From positions 1 to 57,647 of the forward strand of contig NZ_CABYWZ010000009.1 of NCBI RefSeq assembly GCF_902522795.1: 57,647 bases of DNA, written 5' to 3'. Position numbers and translations under genes: made by a program. This DNA is from an uncultured Prochlorococcus sp. (GTDB lineage: Bacteria; Cyanobacteriota; Cyanobacteriia; PCC-6307; Cyanobiaceae). The notes below the pieces were generated by a model. The model saw only the letters and a program-made list of their open reading frames with translations, was not told the DNA's origin and did no database searches. Below, piece by piece: positions 27,273 to 37,441 of this stretch (position 1 is its first letter; each line of letters starts with the position of its first letter).

Positions 27273-28436
27273 ATGGGAAATAAGGAAAATAATATAAAAA
27301 AGCCAGGTTTTAAGACCCTATCTATTCACCATGGAGAAACATTCGCAGAAGAAACTGGATGCGTAATGCCTCCTATTTTTTCTACATCTACTTTCAAACA
27401 TGGAAATAAAGATAATTTCGACTACACCAGGTCAGGCAATCCCAACTTTAGAATTCTAGAAAACATCCTTAAAGCAATAGAAGATTCTAAATACTGTACA
27501 GTTTTTGGATCTGGAATTAGCGCGGTAACTGCAATTTCATCAACACTAAAATCAGGTGACAAGATACTCTGCGAGTCAAATCTCTATGGTTGTACAGTGA
27601 GGATGTTCGAAAAAGTTTTCAAGAAATTTGGACTAGAAGTTTTATACACAGATTTTACAAAAGAAAATAATATCAAAAAGATTTCAAACCTCCAGCCAAC
27701 CTTGATATGGCTAGAAAGTCCAACTAATCCACTTTTGAAGGTACTTGATATTAAGACGATTTGCGATGAAGCGAATAAACTACAAATCCCAGTAGTTGTA
27801 GACAATACCTTTTCTACGGCACTTATTCAAAAACCATTGGATCTTGGGGCAACACTATCACTCGTAAGCACAACAAAATTCATTAATGGACATAGTGATG
27901 CACTTGGTGGAGCAGTACTGACAAATAATGAGGTATGGAATAGTAAAATGCTTTTCTCTCAAAAAGCTCTAGGGCTTCAACCATCTCCTTTTGATAGTTG
28001 GCTCATTACAAGAGGAGTAAAAACTCTTCCTTTAAGAATCGAACAACAAACGCAAAGTGCAAAATTAATTTCTGAAGAATTAGAGAATCATAAAATAATA
28101 AGTAAAGTAATTTATCCTTTTAATCAAAAACATCCGCAATTTAATTTAGCAAAGTCACAAATGAGATCTGGAGGTTCGATGATCACCATAAAATTAAATC
28201 TTAAAAAAGAGGATACTTTTAAATTTTGCAAATCTCTCAAATATTTCTCGCTAGCAGAAAGCCTTGGAGGAGTTGAAAGTTTAATTTGTCACCCCTCAAC
28301 AATGACTCATGCTTCTGTTGATGATGAAACAAAAAGTCTTTTAGGTATAGATGATACTCTTATCAGATTATCAATTGGATGTGAAGAAACAAACGATTTA
28401 ATCTCAGACATATTATGTGCTTTAAATAAATTCTGA
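27273..28436 (+). CDS. Trans-sulfuration enzyme (cystathionine gamma-synthase/beta-lyase family)
   Basis: Cys/Met-metabolism PLP enzyme of 387 residues. Key features: YTRSGNPNFR (51-60) for phosphate binding, GSGISAV (79-85), Asp177 in VVDNTF and the PLP lysine Lys202 in STTKFINGHSD. The family includes cystathionine gamma-synthase, gamma-lyase and beta-lyase, and motifs alone do not choose between them. A second, longer family member starts 3 bases later and cysK lies beyond, so the cluster serves cysteine and methionine synthesis. In related genomes one of the pair is called metB. Confidence 0.88.
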   Translation: MGNKENNIKKPGFKTLSIHHGETFAEETGCVMPPIFSTSTFKHGNKDNFDYTRSGNPNFRILENILKAIEDSKYCTVFGSGISAVTAISSTLKSGDKILCESNLYGCTVRMFEKVFKKFGLEVLYTDFTKENNIKKISNLQPTLIWLESPTNPLLKVLDIKTICDEANKLQIPVVVDNTFSTALIQKPLDLGATLSLVSTTKFINGHSDALGGAVLTNNEVWNSKMLFSQKALGLQPSPFDSWLITRGVKTLPLRIEQQTQSAKLISEELENHKIISKVIYPFNQKHPQFNLAKSQMRSGGSMITIKLNLKKEDTFKFCKSLKYFSLAESLGGVESLICHPSTMTHASVDDETKSLLGIDDTLIRLSIGCEETNDLISDILCALNKF

Positions 28437-28439
28437 AAA

Positions 28440-29909
28440 TTGAGAGATTTACTTAAAAACCCTATATGGAAAAATTTAGAGTTGGGATATTCTATTCCTG
28501 ATAGTATTCATGCTGTTTCTGTAGCATTACCAACTTGGAATGATGTAATAAATTACGAGGAAAAAAATCAAGAATGCATGAATTTATTGAAGTCCATTTA
28601 CCCAAGATTTGGGCTAAACCCCATAGTGAAAAGATTATGCGAAAAAGTAAAAAAGGAAAATTACTACAATAATGAAAGTATCTGGCCATATCCGAATGAG
28701 AGCATAGCTTTTAAAGCCAAAAAACACGTTGATAGAAATACTTCTGAACAATTCTCATTAATAGAAAAAAGAGATAATATAGCTTTCTTAATAACTGAAA
28801 AAGAAGGAAGTATTTATGCAAAATCTTTTTGGCAACATACTGGCCTTGGTATATCTTCAAGGGCTGCTGCTATAGAACTTGGTCTTGAAGATTGCCCTCC
28901 AAAATCTTACGTAAATGAATGTTCTCAAAGAATAAAAAATAGAATTTCTAAATCTACAAAAATTGACCCTAATGATATTCACTTAACTTCATCTGGAATG
29001 TCTGCATTGCATACATCATTAGAAATCATATATAAATTATTCCCAGCTAAACCAACACTCCAAATTGGTTTTCCATATGTAGATGTACTTAAATTACCAA
29101 TGAATATCTTTCATGGAGCCAAGTTAATTACAGAAGAAAATTGCGAGGATATTGAATTAGAAATCAAAAGAATAAATCCATCAGCATTAATTATTGAACT
29201 ACCGAGTAATCCAATGCTTAAATGTGTAAACATTAAAAAAATTTCAAAAATAGCAAAAAAGTTAAATATTCCACTAATCGTTGACGATACGATTGGTTCA
29301 AATTTAAATATAAATTCCTCAGCACATGCAGATATAGTTTTTACTTCACTTACAAAAATTTTTTCAGGTAGTGGTGATATTCTTGCCGGATCATTAATAC
29401 TAAATCCAAAAAGCAAATGGATTGATCAATTTAGAAATGCATTAAACGAGATTAATCTTCCAACACTTTCCGATGGAGATACAGTTTATCTAGAGAAAGT
29501 TAGTAGAGATGTAAATCAAAGAGTTTTTGAACAAAATAAAGCGTGTTTAGAATTAAAAAAAAGATTAGAGACCCATAGCGAGATTAAAAATATTTTCCAT
29601 CCTGAAAATTGTCCAAATTTTAATTCTTTACTCACTTCTGATGGAGGATACGGCTGCCTATTATCGTTTGAATTAAATGGAGGGTTGAACAAAGCTAAAA
29701 ATTTTTATGATTCTCTAAAAGTATCTAAAGGCCCTAGTTTAGGTACAAATTTTACTCTAGTTTGTCCTTATGTTTTACTAGCTCATTATGATGAATTGGA
29801 TTGGGCTGCAAGTTTTGGTATACCCTCGCACCTTATTAGAGTATCAGTTGGATTAGAAGATGGAAATCAATTATGGAAAAGTTTTTCTGAAGCACTAAAT
29901 AATTTCTAA
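28440..29909 (+). CDS. Long trans-sulfuration-type PLP enzyme (putative cystathionine gamma-synthase)
   Basis: The 489-residue protein has a Cys/Met-metabolism PLP domain in its second two thirds: SSGMSALHTSLE (184-195), Asp282 in IVDDTIGSN and PLP lysine Lys306 in FTSLTKIFSGSGD. About 100 to 130 extra N-terminal residues (for example SVALPTWNDVINYE) have no counterpart in ordinary 380-400 residue enzymes and recall the long fungal and cyanobacterial variants. The start is TTG at 28440, 3 bases after the previous stop. It probably makes cystathionine from activated homoserine and cysteine, but this is inferred. Confidence 0.8.
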   Translation: MRDLLKNPIWKNLELGYSIPDSIHAVSVALPTWNDVINYEEKNQECMNLLKSIYPRFGLNPIVKRLCEKVKKENYYNNESIWPYPNESIAFKAKKHVDRNTSEQFSLIEKRDNIAFLITEKEGSIYAKSFWQHTGLGISSRAAAIELGLEDCPPKSYVNECSQRIKNRISKSTKIDPNDIHLTSSGMSALHTSLEIIYKLFPAKPTLQIGFPYVDVLKLPMNIFHGAKLITEENCEDIELEIKRINPSALIIELPSNPMLKCVNIKKISKIAKKLNIPLIVDDTIGSNLNINSSAHADIVFTSLTKIFSGSGDILAGSLILNPKSKWIDQFRNALNEINLPTLSDGDTVYLEKVSRDVNQRVFEQNKACLELKKRLETHSEIKNIFHPENCPNFNSLLTSDGGYGCLLSFELNGGLNKAKNFYDSLKVSKGPSLGTNFTLVCPYVLLAHYDELDWAASFGIPSHLIRVSVGLEDGNQLWKSFSEALNNF

Positions 29910-29993
29910 ATTCCTAGTATTTACCGTATAGAAACTTATATACTCTTTTTTTGAATAATAGTTAGTATTAATATATATTTTCTCAATATATAA

Positions 29994-30980
29994 ATGGCAA
30001 AAATTTATGAGGACAACAGTTTTGCTATTGGAAACACTCCATTAGTAAAATTAAAATCAGTTACTAAAAACGCGAAAGCTACAGTACTTGCAAAAATTGA
30101 AGGTAGAAACCCCGCTTATAGTGTCAAATGCAGGATTGGTGCAAACATGATCTGGGATGCAGAGAAAAGTGGGAAGCTTACAAAAGACAAAACTATTGTT
30201 GAGCCAACTTCTGGAAATACAGGAATTGCTCTAGCTTTTACTGCTTCAGCGAGAGGTTATAAACTGATCCTTACAATGCCAGAATCCATGTCAATTGAAA
30301 GAAGAAGGGTTATGGCAGTGTTGGGTGCTGAAATTGTTTTAACAGAGGCATCTAAAGGTATGCCTGGAGCAATAGCTAAAGCTAAAGAAATTGCAGAAAG
30401 TAATCCTTCTCAATATTTCATGCCAGGTCAATTTGATAATCCAGCAAACCCTGAAATTCATTTCAAAACTACTGGACCAGAAATCTGGGATGATTGCGAT
30501 GGTGAAATTGATGTTTTAGTTGCAGGGGTTGGAACTGGCGGCACAATTACGGGAGTATCAAGATACATTAAGCAAGAGAAGGGTAAAAATATCACTTCTG
30601 TAGCTGTAGAACCCTCACATAGTCCTGTTATTACACAGACAATGAATGGAGAAGAGGTTAAATCTGGACCACATAAAATTCAAGGAATTGGAGCAGGATT
30701 TATTCCTAAGAACCTTGACTTGTCCATTGTTGATAAGGTTGAACAGGTAACAAATGACGAGTCAATCGAGATGGCTCTTAGATTAGCAAAAGAAGAAGGT
30801 CTATTAGTTGGGATATCTTGTGGAGCTGCTGCAGCGGCAGCTGTTAGATTAGCTGAAAAAGATGAGTATGCTGGAAAAACTATTGTAGTTGTTCTACCTG
30901 ATTTAGCAGAGAGATATTTATCATCAATTATGTTTACTGAAGTTCCAAGCGGAATCATTCAAGAACCAGTCAAAGCCTAA
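29994..30980 (+). CDS. cysK: Cysteine synthase (O-acetylserine sulfhydrylase)
   Basis: Makes cysteine from O-acetylserine and sulfide. The 328-residue fold-type II PLP enzyme has the PLP lysine Lys45 in [11 protein letters not shown], the substrate loop PTSGNTG (71-77) and the phosphate-binding GTGGT in [12 protein letters not shown] (about 178-189). It closes a three-gene run of sulfur amino acid enzymes, though an 84-base gap and a separate AT-rich upstream region suggest its own promoter. It is convergent with queA, 2 bases away. Confidence 0.96.
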   Translation: MAKIYEDNSFAIGNTPLVKLKSVTKNAKATVLAKIEGRNPAYSVKCRIGANMIWDAEKSGKLTKDKTIVEPTSGNTGIALAFTASARGYKLILTMPESMSIERRRVMAVLGAEIVLTEASKGMPGAIAKAKEIAESNPSQYFMPGQFDNPANPEIHFKTTGPEIWDDCDGEIDVLVAGVGTGGTITGVSRYIKQEKGKNITSVAVEPSHSPVITQTMNGEEVKSGPHKIQGIGAGFIPKNLDLSIVDKVEQVTNDESIEMALRLAKEEGLLVGISCGAAAAAAVRLAEKDEYAGKTIVVVLPDLAERYLSSIMFTEVPSGIIQEPVKA

Positions 30981-30982
30981 AT

Positions 30983-32107
30983 CTATTTTTTCTCCAGTAA
31001 TGAATCTGGTGAAATATACATAGCATCGCCATAAGAGAAAAATCTAAATTTTTCTTTTATGGCTTTTTTATACAAATCTAATAATCTTTCTCTACCAATC
31101 ATTGCACTTACTAATAGTAATAATGAACTTTTAGGAAGATGAAAATTTGTTAATAATCCATCAACTACCTTAAATTTATAACCTGGCTTAATTACTAAAT
31201 CCACATATTTCGCTATAGGAATAAAGTCATTAATTTCGTGAGAATAACAACTTTCAAGAGCTCTCACGCTAGTTGTCCCAATAGCAATTATTCTTCTATC
31301 TGTTTTCTTGATTTTTTTTATTTCCTCCACTACTTCCTTATTAACACTTACCCATTCTTTATGAAGTTTTAAGTTACTTAGATCTTCTTGATCAATTGGT
31401 TTGAAAGTTCCATAGCCCACGTGCAAAGTTATCGGTAAAATTATTACTCCTTTTTTTTTTAGATTGGAAATAAGACTTTTGCTTAAGTGTAAACCAGCTG
31501 TTGGTGCTGCAACTGCCCCCGGATTAGTTGCATACTCAGTTTGATAACTTTTCTCATGAAAAGATTTTTCTTCGGAATTTTTTATATAAGGAGGGAGTGG
31601 GATTTCCCCGTATTTATCAAGAAGGTCATTCATTAAATTGAGACAAGTTATATTTTCCGGAAATTTAATAAATCTCCCTCCAGTTTCTTCATCAACCCCA
31701 TCAACAGTCAAATTAATATCTGGTGCTAAAGGAAATTTTAATTTTAATTTTCTATTTTTTTTTAACTTTTTCGCTGGCTTTGCCAAACATAACCAAACAC
31801 ATTCATGGGATCTTTCTAAAACTAATAATTCGACTAATGTCTTATTTTCTAATTCAACCTTTAACCTAGCTTTCATTACTTTAGTATTGTTTACAACTAC
31901 AAGATCGCCTTCTCTAAATTCATCTAAAAGATTCTTGATAAATTTATTAGTTAAACAGTCTTGTTCTAAAACACTATTTCTAACTATCATCAATCTTGAT
32001 TCATGCCTAATTGCAGAAGGTTTACTAGCAATTAATGAAGGATCCAGTAAATAATCATAAGCTTCAAGCTTATAATCTCTTTCTTCATTATTAATTTGAG
32101 AAATCAA
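30983..32107 (-). CDS. queA: S-adenosylmethionine:tRNA ribosyltransferase-isomerase
   Basis: Builds epoxyqueuosine in the anticodon of Tyr, His, Asn and Asp tRNAs using the ribosyl part of SAM. The 374-residue protein shows the family segments LEAYDYLLDPSLIA, GDLVVVNNTKV, PTAGLHLSK, TLHVGYGTF and LLTNFHLPKSSLL. A tRNA-Tyr gene, one of the substrates, is in this window. QueA is followed upstream on the same strand by pdhC with a 6-base gap, so the two may be co-transcribed. Confidence 0.96.
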   Translation of the reverse strand: MISQINNEERDYKLEAYDYLLDPSLIASKPSAIRHESRLMIVRNSVLEQDCLTNKFIKNLLDEFREGDLVVVNNTKVMKARLKVELENKTLVELLVLERSHECVWLCLAKPAKKLKKNRKLKLKFPLAPDINLTVDGVDEETGGRFIKFPENITCLNLMNDLLDKYGEIPLPPYIKNSEEKSFHEKSYQTEYATNPGAVAAPTAGLHLSKSLISNLKKKGVIILPITLHVGYGTFKPIDQEDLSNLKLHKEWVSVNKEVVEEIKKIKKTDRRIIAIGTTSVRALESCYSHEINDFIPIAKYVDLVIKPGYKFKVVDGLLTNFHLPKSSLLLLVSAMIGRERLLDLYKKAIKEKFRFFSYGDAMYISPDSLLEKK

Positions 32108-32113
32108 TTAAAT

Positions 32114-33481
32114 TTAGGAGACAAGAGTATCTGGCTCATATTCAATTAGGTAAGCCAAGTCTTTTAAGAATGAAGCTCCATCAGCTCCATAGATCACTCT
32201 ATGATCAGCTGTTAAATTTACTTGCATTATTTTTTTAACAGATATTGAACCATCACTATTAGCAACAACGGTTGGTTTCGATGATGCTATGGCTAAAATA
32301 GCACCGGTACCTGGAGGAAGAATTGCGTCAAATCTATCAACTCCAAACATCCCAAGGTTAGATAAAGTGAAGGTTCCAGTTGAGTATTCATCAGGTTCTA
32401 ATTGTTTTGATCTTGATCTTTTTACGAGATCTTTCCATTCCCTAGACAATTCAAATAAATCAGTATTGCATGGTTCTTTTAAAACTGGAGTTATTAGTCC
32501 ACCATCTTCCATCGCAACAGCAACAGCAATATTTATATTTTCTGGATAAGAAATTCCATTTTCTGAAAAACTTGAGTTAACTTGAGGATGTTTCTTTAGT
32601 GTCTTTGCAACTGCCTTTACTAGTAAAGCAGTCATAGTCACTCCGTTCTGTTTTACTTTTTTGTAGAAATTATCTAATTTATCTGTGTTGATGGAGTATC
32701 CCACCCTAAAACATGGCACATCTAAACTAGATTCCATATTTTTATTTACCGCTTTTTGAAGAGTATTAAATTGAATTGTTTCTCCAGGATTACCAAAACT
32801 ATTTCCTGAAGTTTCTGGTTTACTTTCAACTCCCAAATTTGAACTAGGAATACTTGCAGGAGAGCCACCTTCTCCTATCCATGGTATAGAAACAGGTTGG
32901 CCATTAGCTTTTAAAATATCATCGGCTTGAATCCTTCCGTGCGGTCCAGATCCATGAACTTTTGATAAATCAACACCCATTTGAGAGGCTAGTTTTTTAG
33001 CTCTTGGAGATGCAATTATCCTCGAAGAAACATTATTTGTAGCGGCATTAATTTGATCACTATTAAAAGATGGGGCTGCCTTTTCACTCTTTAATAAGAC
33101 TTCTTGTGCTTCTTTTTTGATATCTTCAGCCTGGGCTACTGGTTTTTCTTCAGTTTTATTTTTTTCCAATTCAAGTTGGTCTGAAGTAGAAACTTCGGGT
33201 TGATTTCCTTTATTTTGTTCTTGAACAGAAGCTATATCATCCTCATTTTCTACAATGAGACCAATAGTTTCTCCAACAGGTGCAGTGCTGCCGGCAGGCA
33301 TTAAAACTGCTGCAAGATATCCATCTTGAAAAGATTCAACATCCATATCTGCCTTGTCAGATTCAACAACCAAGACAGATTCGCCTCTTTCAACCTTATC
33401 TCCAGGATTTTTCAACCATTCCACAATCTTGCCCTCCGTCATAGTAGAACTCAAGGCAGGCATGAATATTTCGTGAGACAT
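32114..33481 (-). CDS. pdhC: Pyruvate dehydrogenase E2, dihydrolipoamide acetyltransferase
   Basis: Acetyl-transfer core of pyruvate dehydrogenase. The 455-residue protein has one lipoyl domain (about 1-80) with the lipoylated Lys43 in ESDKADMDVE, a charged linker, the peripheral subunit-binding domain SPRAKKLASQMGVDLSKVHG with GRIQADDI, and the catalytic domain ending DHRVIYGADGASFL with His427. lipB, which makes the octanoyl precursor for this lipoyl group, lies about 2.7 kb upstream on the same strand. The name pdhC follows cyanobacterial use; aceF is the synonym elsewhere. Confidence 0.95.
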   Translation of the reverse strand: MSHEIFMPALSSTMTEGKIVEWLKNPGDKVERGESVLVVESDKADMDVESFQDGYLAAVLMPAGSTAPVGETIGLIVENEDDIASVQEQNKGNQPEVSTSDQLELEKNKTEEKPVAQAEDIKKEAQEVLLKSEKAAPSFNSDQINAATNNVSSRIIASPRAKKLASQMGVDLSKVHGSGPHGRIQADDILKANGQPVSIPWIGEGGSPASIPSSNLGVESKPETSGNSFGNPGETIQFNTLQKAVNKNMESSLDVPCFRVGYSINTDKLDNFYKKVKQNGVTMTALLVKAVAKTLKKHPQVNSSFSENGISYPENINIAVAVAMEDGGLITPVLKEPCNTDLFELSREWKDLVKRSRSKQLEPDEYSTGTFTLSNLGMFGVDRFDAILPPGTGAILAIASSKPTVVANSDGSISVKKIMQVNLTADHRVIYGADGASFLKDLAYLIEYEPDTLVS

Positions 33482-33700
33482 AAGAAAATTGTTATTGCAT
33501 AAGTTTTAAGGGATTTTTACCAAACTTTCAAAAGTTTTTATAATTAAGAACCCTTATAACTCTTGATCTAATTATACGAAATCATGTTCACAGTGGGAAC
33601 TCTTAAAACTTAAGAAAGTAATAATTTAGATCGATTAGAATTTAAAATTTTTCGCAATTAAGATTTACTTATTTTTATCAAAAATACTAAATCTTTTTAT

Positions 33701-34144
33701 TTAATTATTGTCTATAGATTGAATAACTCCATCTTTAACAGTAATTGAGACTTGCATTTTTTCAATAAGATTGTCGCCCACAGTGACATCACAGAAACTA
33801 TCAACTTGTCCTTGATCAACAATTTCGTCCATTTTTAATTCGCGAACTTGACTCTGTTGTTGAAGTAGATTTCTTTTTTGTTCTTCAATTTCATTTCGTT
33901 TTACTGCAACTTGTTGTTGCACCTGACTAACCTGTTCTTGAACTCTTGGATCTAGAGGATTAACCGATTGGGATCTAATATTATTTACTATTTGCTGCCC
34001 CTCCTGCTCAAGTTGAGATAATTGCTGGTCAATGTTTGAAATTGCTTTACTTAATTCTTTTTCAGCATCTTCCTTCCAAGTTGGTGTAACTACAGCTTTA
34101 ATAGCTATTGAGCGCTTTATAGATATTGAGTTTTTTGTTTCCAT
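33701..34144 (-). CDS. ylqD: YlqD family coiled-coil protein
   Basis: A 147-residue soluble protein matching YlqD. The N-terminus is a short beta segment (SIKRSIAIKAVVTPTWKEDAEKEL). The middle (about 32-110) is a long glutamine-rich coiled coil. The C-terminus has the family stretch VTVGDNLIEKMQVSITVKDGVIQSI. Function is unknown. It follows the acyl-CoA synthetase gene by 39 bases on the same strand. The 219 bases between ylqD and pdhC hold no gene that I can support. Confidence 0.82.
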   Translation of the reverse strand: METKNSISIKRSIAIKAVVTPTWKEDAEKELSKAISNIDQQLSQLEQEGQQIVNNIRSQSVNPLDPRVQEQVSQVQQQVAVKRNEIEEQKRNLLQQQSQVRELKMDEIVDQGQVDSFCDVTVGDNLIEKMQVSITVKDGVIQSIDNN

Positions 34145-34183
34145 AAAAAATTAAATTACCTTTTTCAATATAAATAGAACAAA

Positions 34184-36127
34184 TCAAATTTTCTTACTAA
34201 ATTTGTTTTCATACATATTTTCTATTTGTAATGAATACTTTTTTTCTATTTCTTTTCTTTTTTGTTTAAGAGTTTGAGTTAACAAGCCATTTTCTAAAGT
34301 GAAGGCATCAACAAAATAACAATCTAATATTTGTTCTTCTGATCTTGCTCCTAATCGACTTTTAAGCAAATTATTAATTTGTGATTTAAAAAATGTACCA
34401 ATATTTTTTTCTAGGTTTAATTGCGAAAGGTCTTCTTCCAAAAACTTGTTTTTAACCAATTCGACATTAGGCACTACGAGAGCTGTTAAACATTTCTTGT
34501 CTTGTCCTACTAGTTGAATCTGATTAATAAATTCAGAACTAAGGATTTCGGTCTCAAGTGGATTCGGTTCTATATTTTCACCACTTGATAGCACTATTGT
34601 ATCCTTTGCTCTTCCTGTTATAAAAAGAGAACCATTTGGTATTAGGAAACCTAAATCACCAGTATCAAACCAACCATCCTTGGATAAAACATCTTTTGTA
34701 GCTAATTCATTATTAAGATAACCTTTCATTACTTGTGGTCCCTTAACAAGAATTTTTCCGACTTCTCTGAAATTAAGAATCTTTTTTTTATCATCATTTA
34801 CTATTTTGATTTCAGTAAATGCTAGAGGCTGACCGGATGATCCTCTAACATTTAATTCTCTTCTCCTACAAGTTAAAACTGGACTAGTTTCTGTGAGGCC
34901 ATATCCCACCAAAACATCTACACCTAAAGATTCAAAAAAAAGGTCTACATGTTCTGGTAATGCCCCTCCGCCGTTAATAGGAAATTTCAGTTTTTCTCCG
35001 CATAGTTGTCTAAGAATATTCGGCCATAAAAAAATAGTAGACAATTTATGTAAAAGATATCGACCAAAAACTGAACCAAGTAAGGGGATTTTTGATTTAA
35101 AAGTTATTTGATTGATATCTAAATTTCTTATCTTTCTTAGACTTCTTTTGAAAACTGAACTATTACTTATCAAAAACTTAATAAGTTTTTGCTTTTTGGA
35201 AGGCATTTTTTTCAACGCCTGAAAAAAACCATCATGAATTGCCTCCCATAGTCTTGGTACAGTAGCCATGACAACAGGTTTTATTTGTGTAATATCATCT
35301 TTCAGAAATTTTGGAATTGTATAATATTGAGAACAACCACATGAAAGAAAGAAGTATTCAGCACTCCTCTCATAAGAATGCCAGATAGGTAACACGCTTA
35401 ATACAGAAGTCCCAGGTTCTGGATCAGCGATATAGGCTAAATTGATTATTTGATGTAAAAAATTTGCATGAGTCAAGGGGACACCTTTAGGTTTTCCTGT
35501 TGTCCCAGAGGTGTAAAGAATAGTAGCGACATCATCAATTTCTGGATTAAATCTTTCAAAATTATTATTTTGCGAATTTTCTTTTTCTACTGAACTTATA
35601 AATTTACTCCAACTTATTAAACTTTCAAATTGTTCATCTTCTAAATTGATTATAAATTTCAGTCTTTTTTTTAATTCTTCTTTGTTGTTTAACTTTAGCC
35701 AAATCTCCTTAGATTGAACTATTAGACCTACTGAATTAGAGTGCTCAATAATATAGTCTAATTCTACTGAAGGAGAATTGATACCTCTCACTGCATTTAT
35801 AGCTCCTAAACGCATTAAGCCTTGATCAACTACTAGCCATCTTGGAGAATTTTCAGATATTACAGTAACTACATCCCCCTTTACTAAACCATAATTTTTA
35901 AAAGAAAAAGAGACTTTTGTTATTAAATCAGCCAGCTCAGAATAAGAAAATTTTTCTTTATATTTTCCTCTTAAATCGCAAACAGCTAAAGTATCACCAC
36001 ATTTAAATTTTAATTTTTCCCAAATTTGATCTATATGATTAAGGTTCTTAATAAAATCTCTATTTTTAGCAAATTTATCTTTTTTAGAAAGAGGTTTGGC
36101 TGAAGGCCAGTATGCTAAATCACCCAT
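34184..36127 (-). CDS. Long-chain acyl-CoA/acyl-ACP synthetase (AMP-binding)
   Basis: Activates free fatty acids through an acyl-adenylate. The 647-residue ANL-superfamily protein has the P-loop LYTSGTTGKPKG (about 205-216), VGYGLTETSPV (about 415-425), the hinge aspartate in DGWFDTGDLGF, and the C-terminal GRAKDTIVLSSGENIEP. In cyanobacteria the single such enzyme acts as acyl-ACP synthetase (Aas) and recycles membrane fatty acids. That specificity is inferred. It sits between lipB (27 bases) and ylqD on the same strand. Confidence 0.93.
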   Translation of the reverse strand: MGDLAYWPSAKPLSKKDKFAKNRDFIKNLNHIDQIWEKLKFKCGDTLAVCDLRGKYKEKFSYSELADLITKVSFSFKNYGLVKGDVVTVISENSPRWLVVDQGLMRLGAINAVRGINSPSVELDYIIEHSNSVGLIVQSKEIWLKLNNKEELKKRLKFIINLEDEQFESLISWSKFISSVEKENSQNNNFERFNPEIDDVATILYTSGTTGKPKGVPLTHANFLHQIINLAYIADPEPGTSVLSVLPIWHSYERSAEYFFLSCGCSQYYTIPKFLKDDITQIKPVVMATVPRLWEAIHDGFFQALKKMPSKKQKLIKFLISNSSVFKRSLRKIRNLDINQITFKSKIPLLGSVFGRYLLHKLSTIFLWPNILRQLCGEKLKFPINGGGALPEHVDLFFESLGVDVLVGYGLTETSPVLTCRRRELNVRGSSGQPLAFTEIKIVNDDKKKILNFREVGKILVKGPQVMKGYLNNELATKDVLSKDGWFDTGDLGFLIPNGSLFITGRAKDTIVLSSGENIEPNPLETEILSSEFINQIQLVGQDKKCLTALVVPNVELVKNKFLEEDLSQLNLEKNIGTFFKSQINNLLKSRLGARSEEQILDCYFVDAFTLENGLLTQTLKQKRKEIEKKYSLQIENMYENKFSKKI

Positions 36128-36154
36128 ATTAAATTGATTTTGAAATTTTAATTT

Positions 36155-36805
36155 CTATTTTGATACAAAATCAAAATTAAATTCTTCCTTAATGATTTTT
36201 TTAACAATTCTCTTAACTTCTTGAATATTTAAATTTTTGTTGTAATCAATCATATTTGCCATAAGACAATTTTCGATCCCGCAAGGAACAATTTTATTAA
36301 AGTTTTCTAATTCGCAGTCAATATTGATTGAAAATCCATTTATTGTAATCCATCTTTTACAACCAATTCCAATTGAAGCAATTTTCTTATTTCCTATCCA
36401 AACACCAGTGAACCCCTCTCTTGAATGACAATTTATATTAAAAGTTCCAAGAATTTTTATAATAATTTCTTCAATCTTTCTTAAATACCAATTTAAATCT
36501 TTATTAAAATTTTTCAAATCTAAAACCAAGTAAGTTACTAATTGTCCAGGCATATGACAAGTAACCTCACCACCTCTATTAATCTTAAAAACATCATATT
36601 TATTATCGTCCAAAGAAAATAGTAAATTATTGTAATTAGATCCTCTACCTAACGTATAACAGAGTTGATGCTCCCCTATCCAAATAAAGTCAGGGTTAGA
36701 ATTATCTGAAATCAATGCCTCCTGATATTCTTTCTGTAATTTATAAACATCATTAAAAGAAGAAATATTATCAGGTTGTTTAATTATTGCTGTTCTATTT
36801 TCCAT
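36155..36805 (-). CDS. lipB: Octanoyltransferase LipB
   Basis: Moves octanoate from acyl carrier protein to lipoyl domains as the first step of lipoate synthesis. The 216-residue protein shows [12 protein letters not shown] (77-88), the catalytic lysine near 140-141 in GNKKIASIG, and the catalytic cysteine in IVPCGI (Cys175). Its product is needed by the pdhC protein encoded nearby. It is divergent from hpf across about 44 bases, and upstream of the acyl-CoA synthetase gene. Confidence 0.95.
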   Translation of the reverse strand: MENRTAIIKQPDNISSFNDVYKLQKEYQEALISDNSNPDFIWIGEHQLCYTLGRGSNYNNLLFSLDDNKYDVFKINRGGEVTCHMPGQLVTYLVLDLKNFNKDLNWYLRKIEEIIIKILGTFNINCHSREGFTGVWIGNKKIASIGIGCKRWITINGFSINIDCELENFNKIVPCGIENCLMANMIDYNKNLNIQEVKRIVKKIIKEEFNFDFVSK

Positions 36806-36849
36806 ATTTAAGTAGATTGAGAAAGTAAGTGAATATTTTTAGATTTGTT

Positions 36850-37434
36850 ATGAAAATTTTAATCCATGGAAAGAATCTTGAGCTCACTGGAGCATTAAAA
36901 GAATATACTGAGGCAAAGATAGAAAAAGCAACGCATCACTATAAGGATATCGTTAAAGAAGCTGACATACACCTTTCAATTGAAAAGAACCCAAGAGTCT
37001 CATTCCAAACTGCAGAAGTTACTATTTTTGCAAATGGTACCGTAATTAGAGCTGAAGAAAAAACTGAAAATCTATACTCAAGCATTGATTTAGTTTCAAA
37101 TAAACTTTGTAGAAAATTACGTAAATTTAAGGAAAGAAGCAAGAAAACAATTCATAATAAACAATTTAAAAATAAAGATTCTTTACCAATTGAAAGTATG
37201 GAATCAAGTTTTTTAGATAAAGCTTTATTCGAAGAAGGAACTGAAGCAAGTCTGCCTGAACCATCTATTAAAAATAAATACTTTGAAATGACTCCAATTT
37301 CATCAGAAGAAGCAAGAAAACAATTAGATCTAATTGATCATGATTTTTATGTTTTTCGAAACAAGAAAAATAATGAACTTCAAGTTTTATACAAAAGGAA
37401 TCATGGAGGTTATGGACTGATTCAATCTAAATAA
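36850..37434 (+). CDS. hpf: Ribosome hibernation promoting factor, long form (LrtA)
   Basis: Binds the 30S subunit and joins ribosomes into inactive 100S dimers. In cyanobacteria it was named light-repressed transcript A (LrtA). The N-terminal domain begins MKILIHGKNLELTGALKEYTE, and the C-terminal dimerisation domain ends VLYKRNHGGYGLIQSK, so it is the long form (about 194 residues). ATG 36850 is chosen over GTG 36829 because the family starts at MKI. The extra seven residues (MNIFRFV) are not family-like. deoC-like and recO genes follow with short gaps. Confidence 0.92.
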   Translation: MKILIHGKNLELTGALKEYTEAKIEKATHHYKDIVKEADIHLSIEKNPRVSFQTAEVTIFANGTVIRAEEKTENLYSSIDLVSNKLCRKLRKFKERSKKTIHNKQFKNKDSLPIESMESSFLDKALFEEGTEASLPEPSIKNKYFEMTPISSEEARKQLDLIDHDFYVFRNKKNNELQVLYKRNHGGYGLIQSK

Positions 37435-37441
37435 GTTTTAA

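Noticed and set aside
33482..33700. A small gene between pdhC and ylqD
   Set aside because: Frames are short and low in complexity on both strands. Only AT-rich spacer is seen, likely holding the pdhC promoter.
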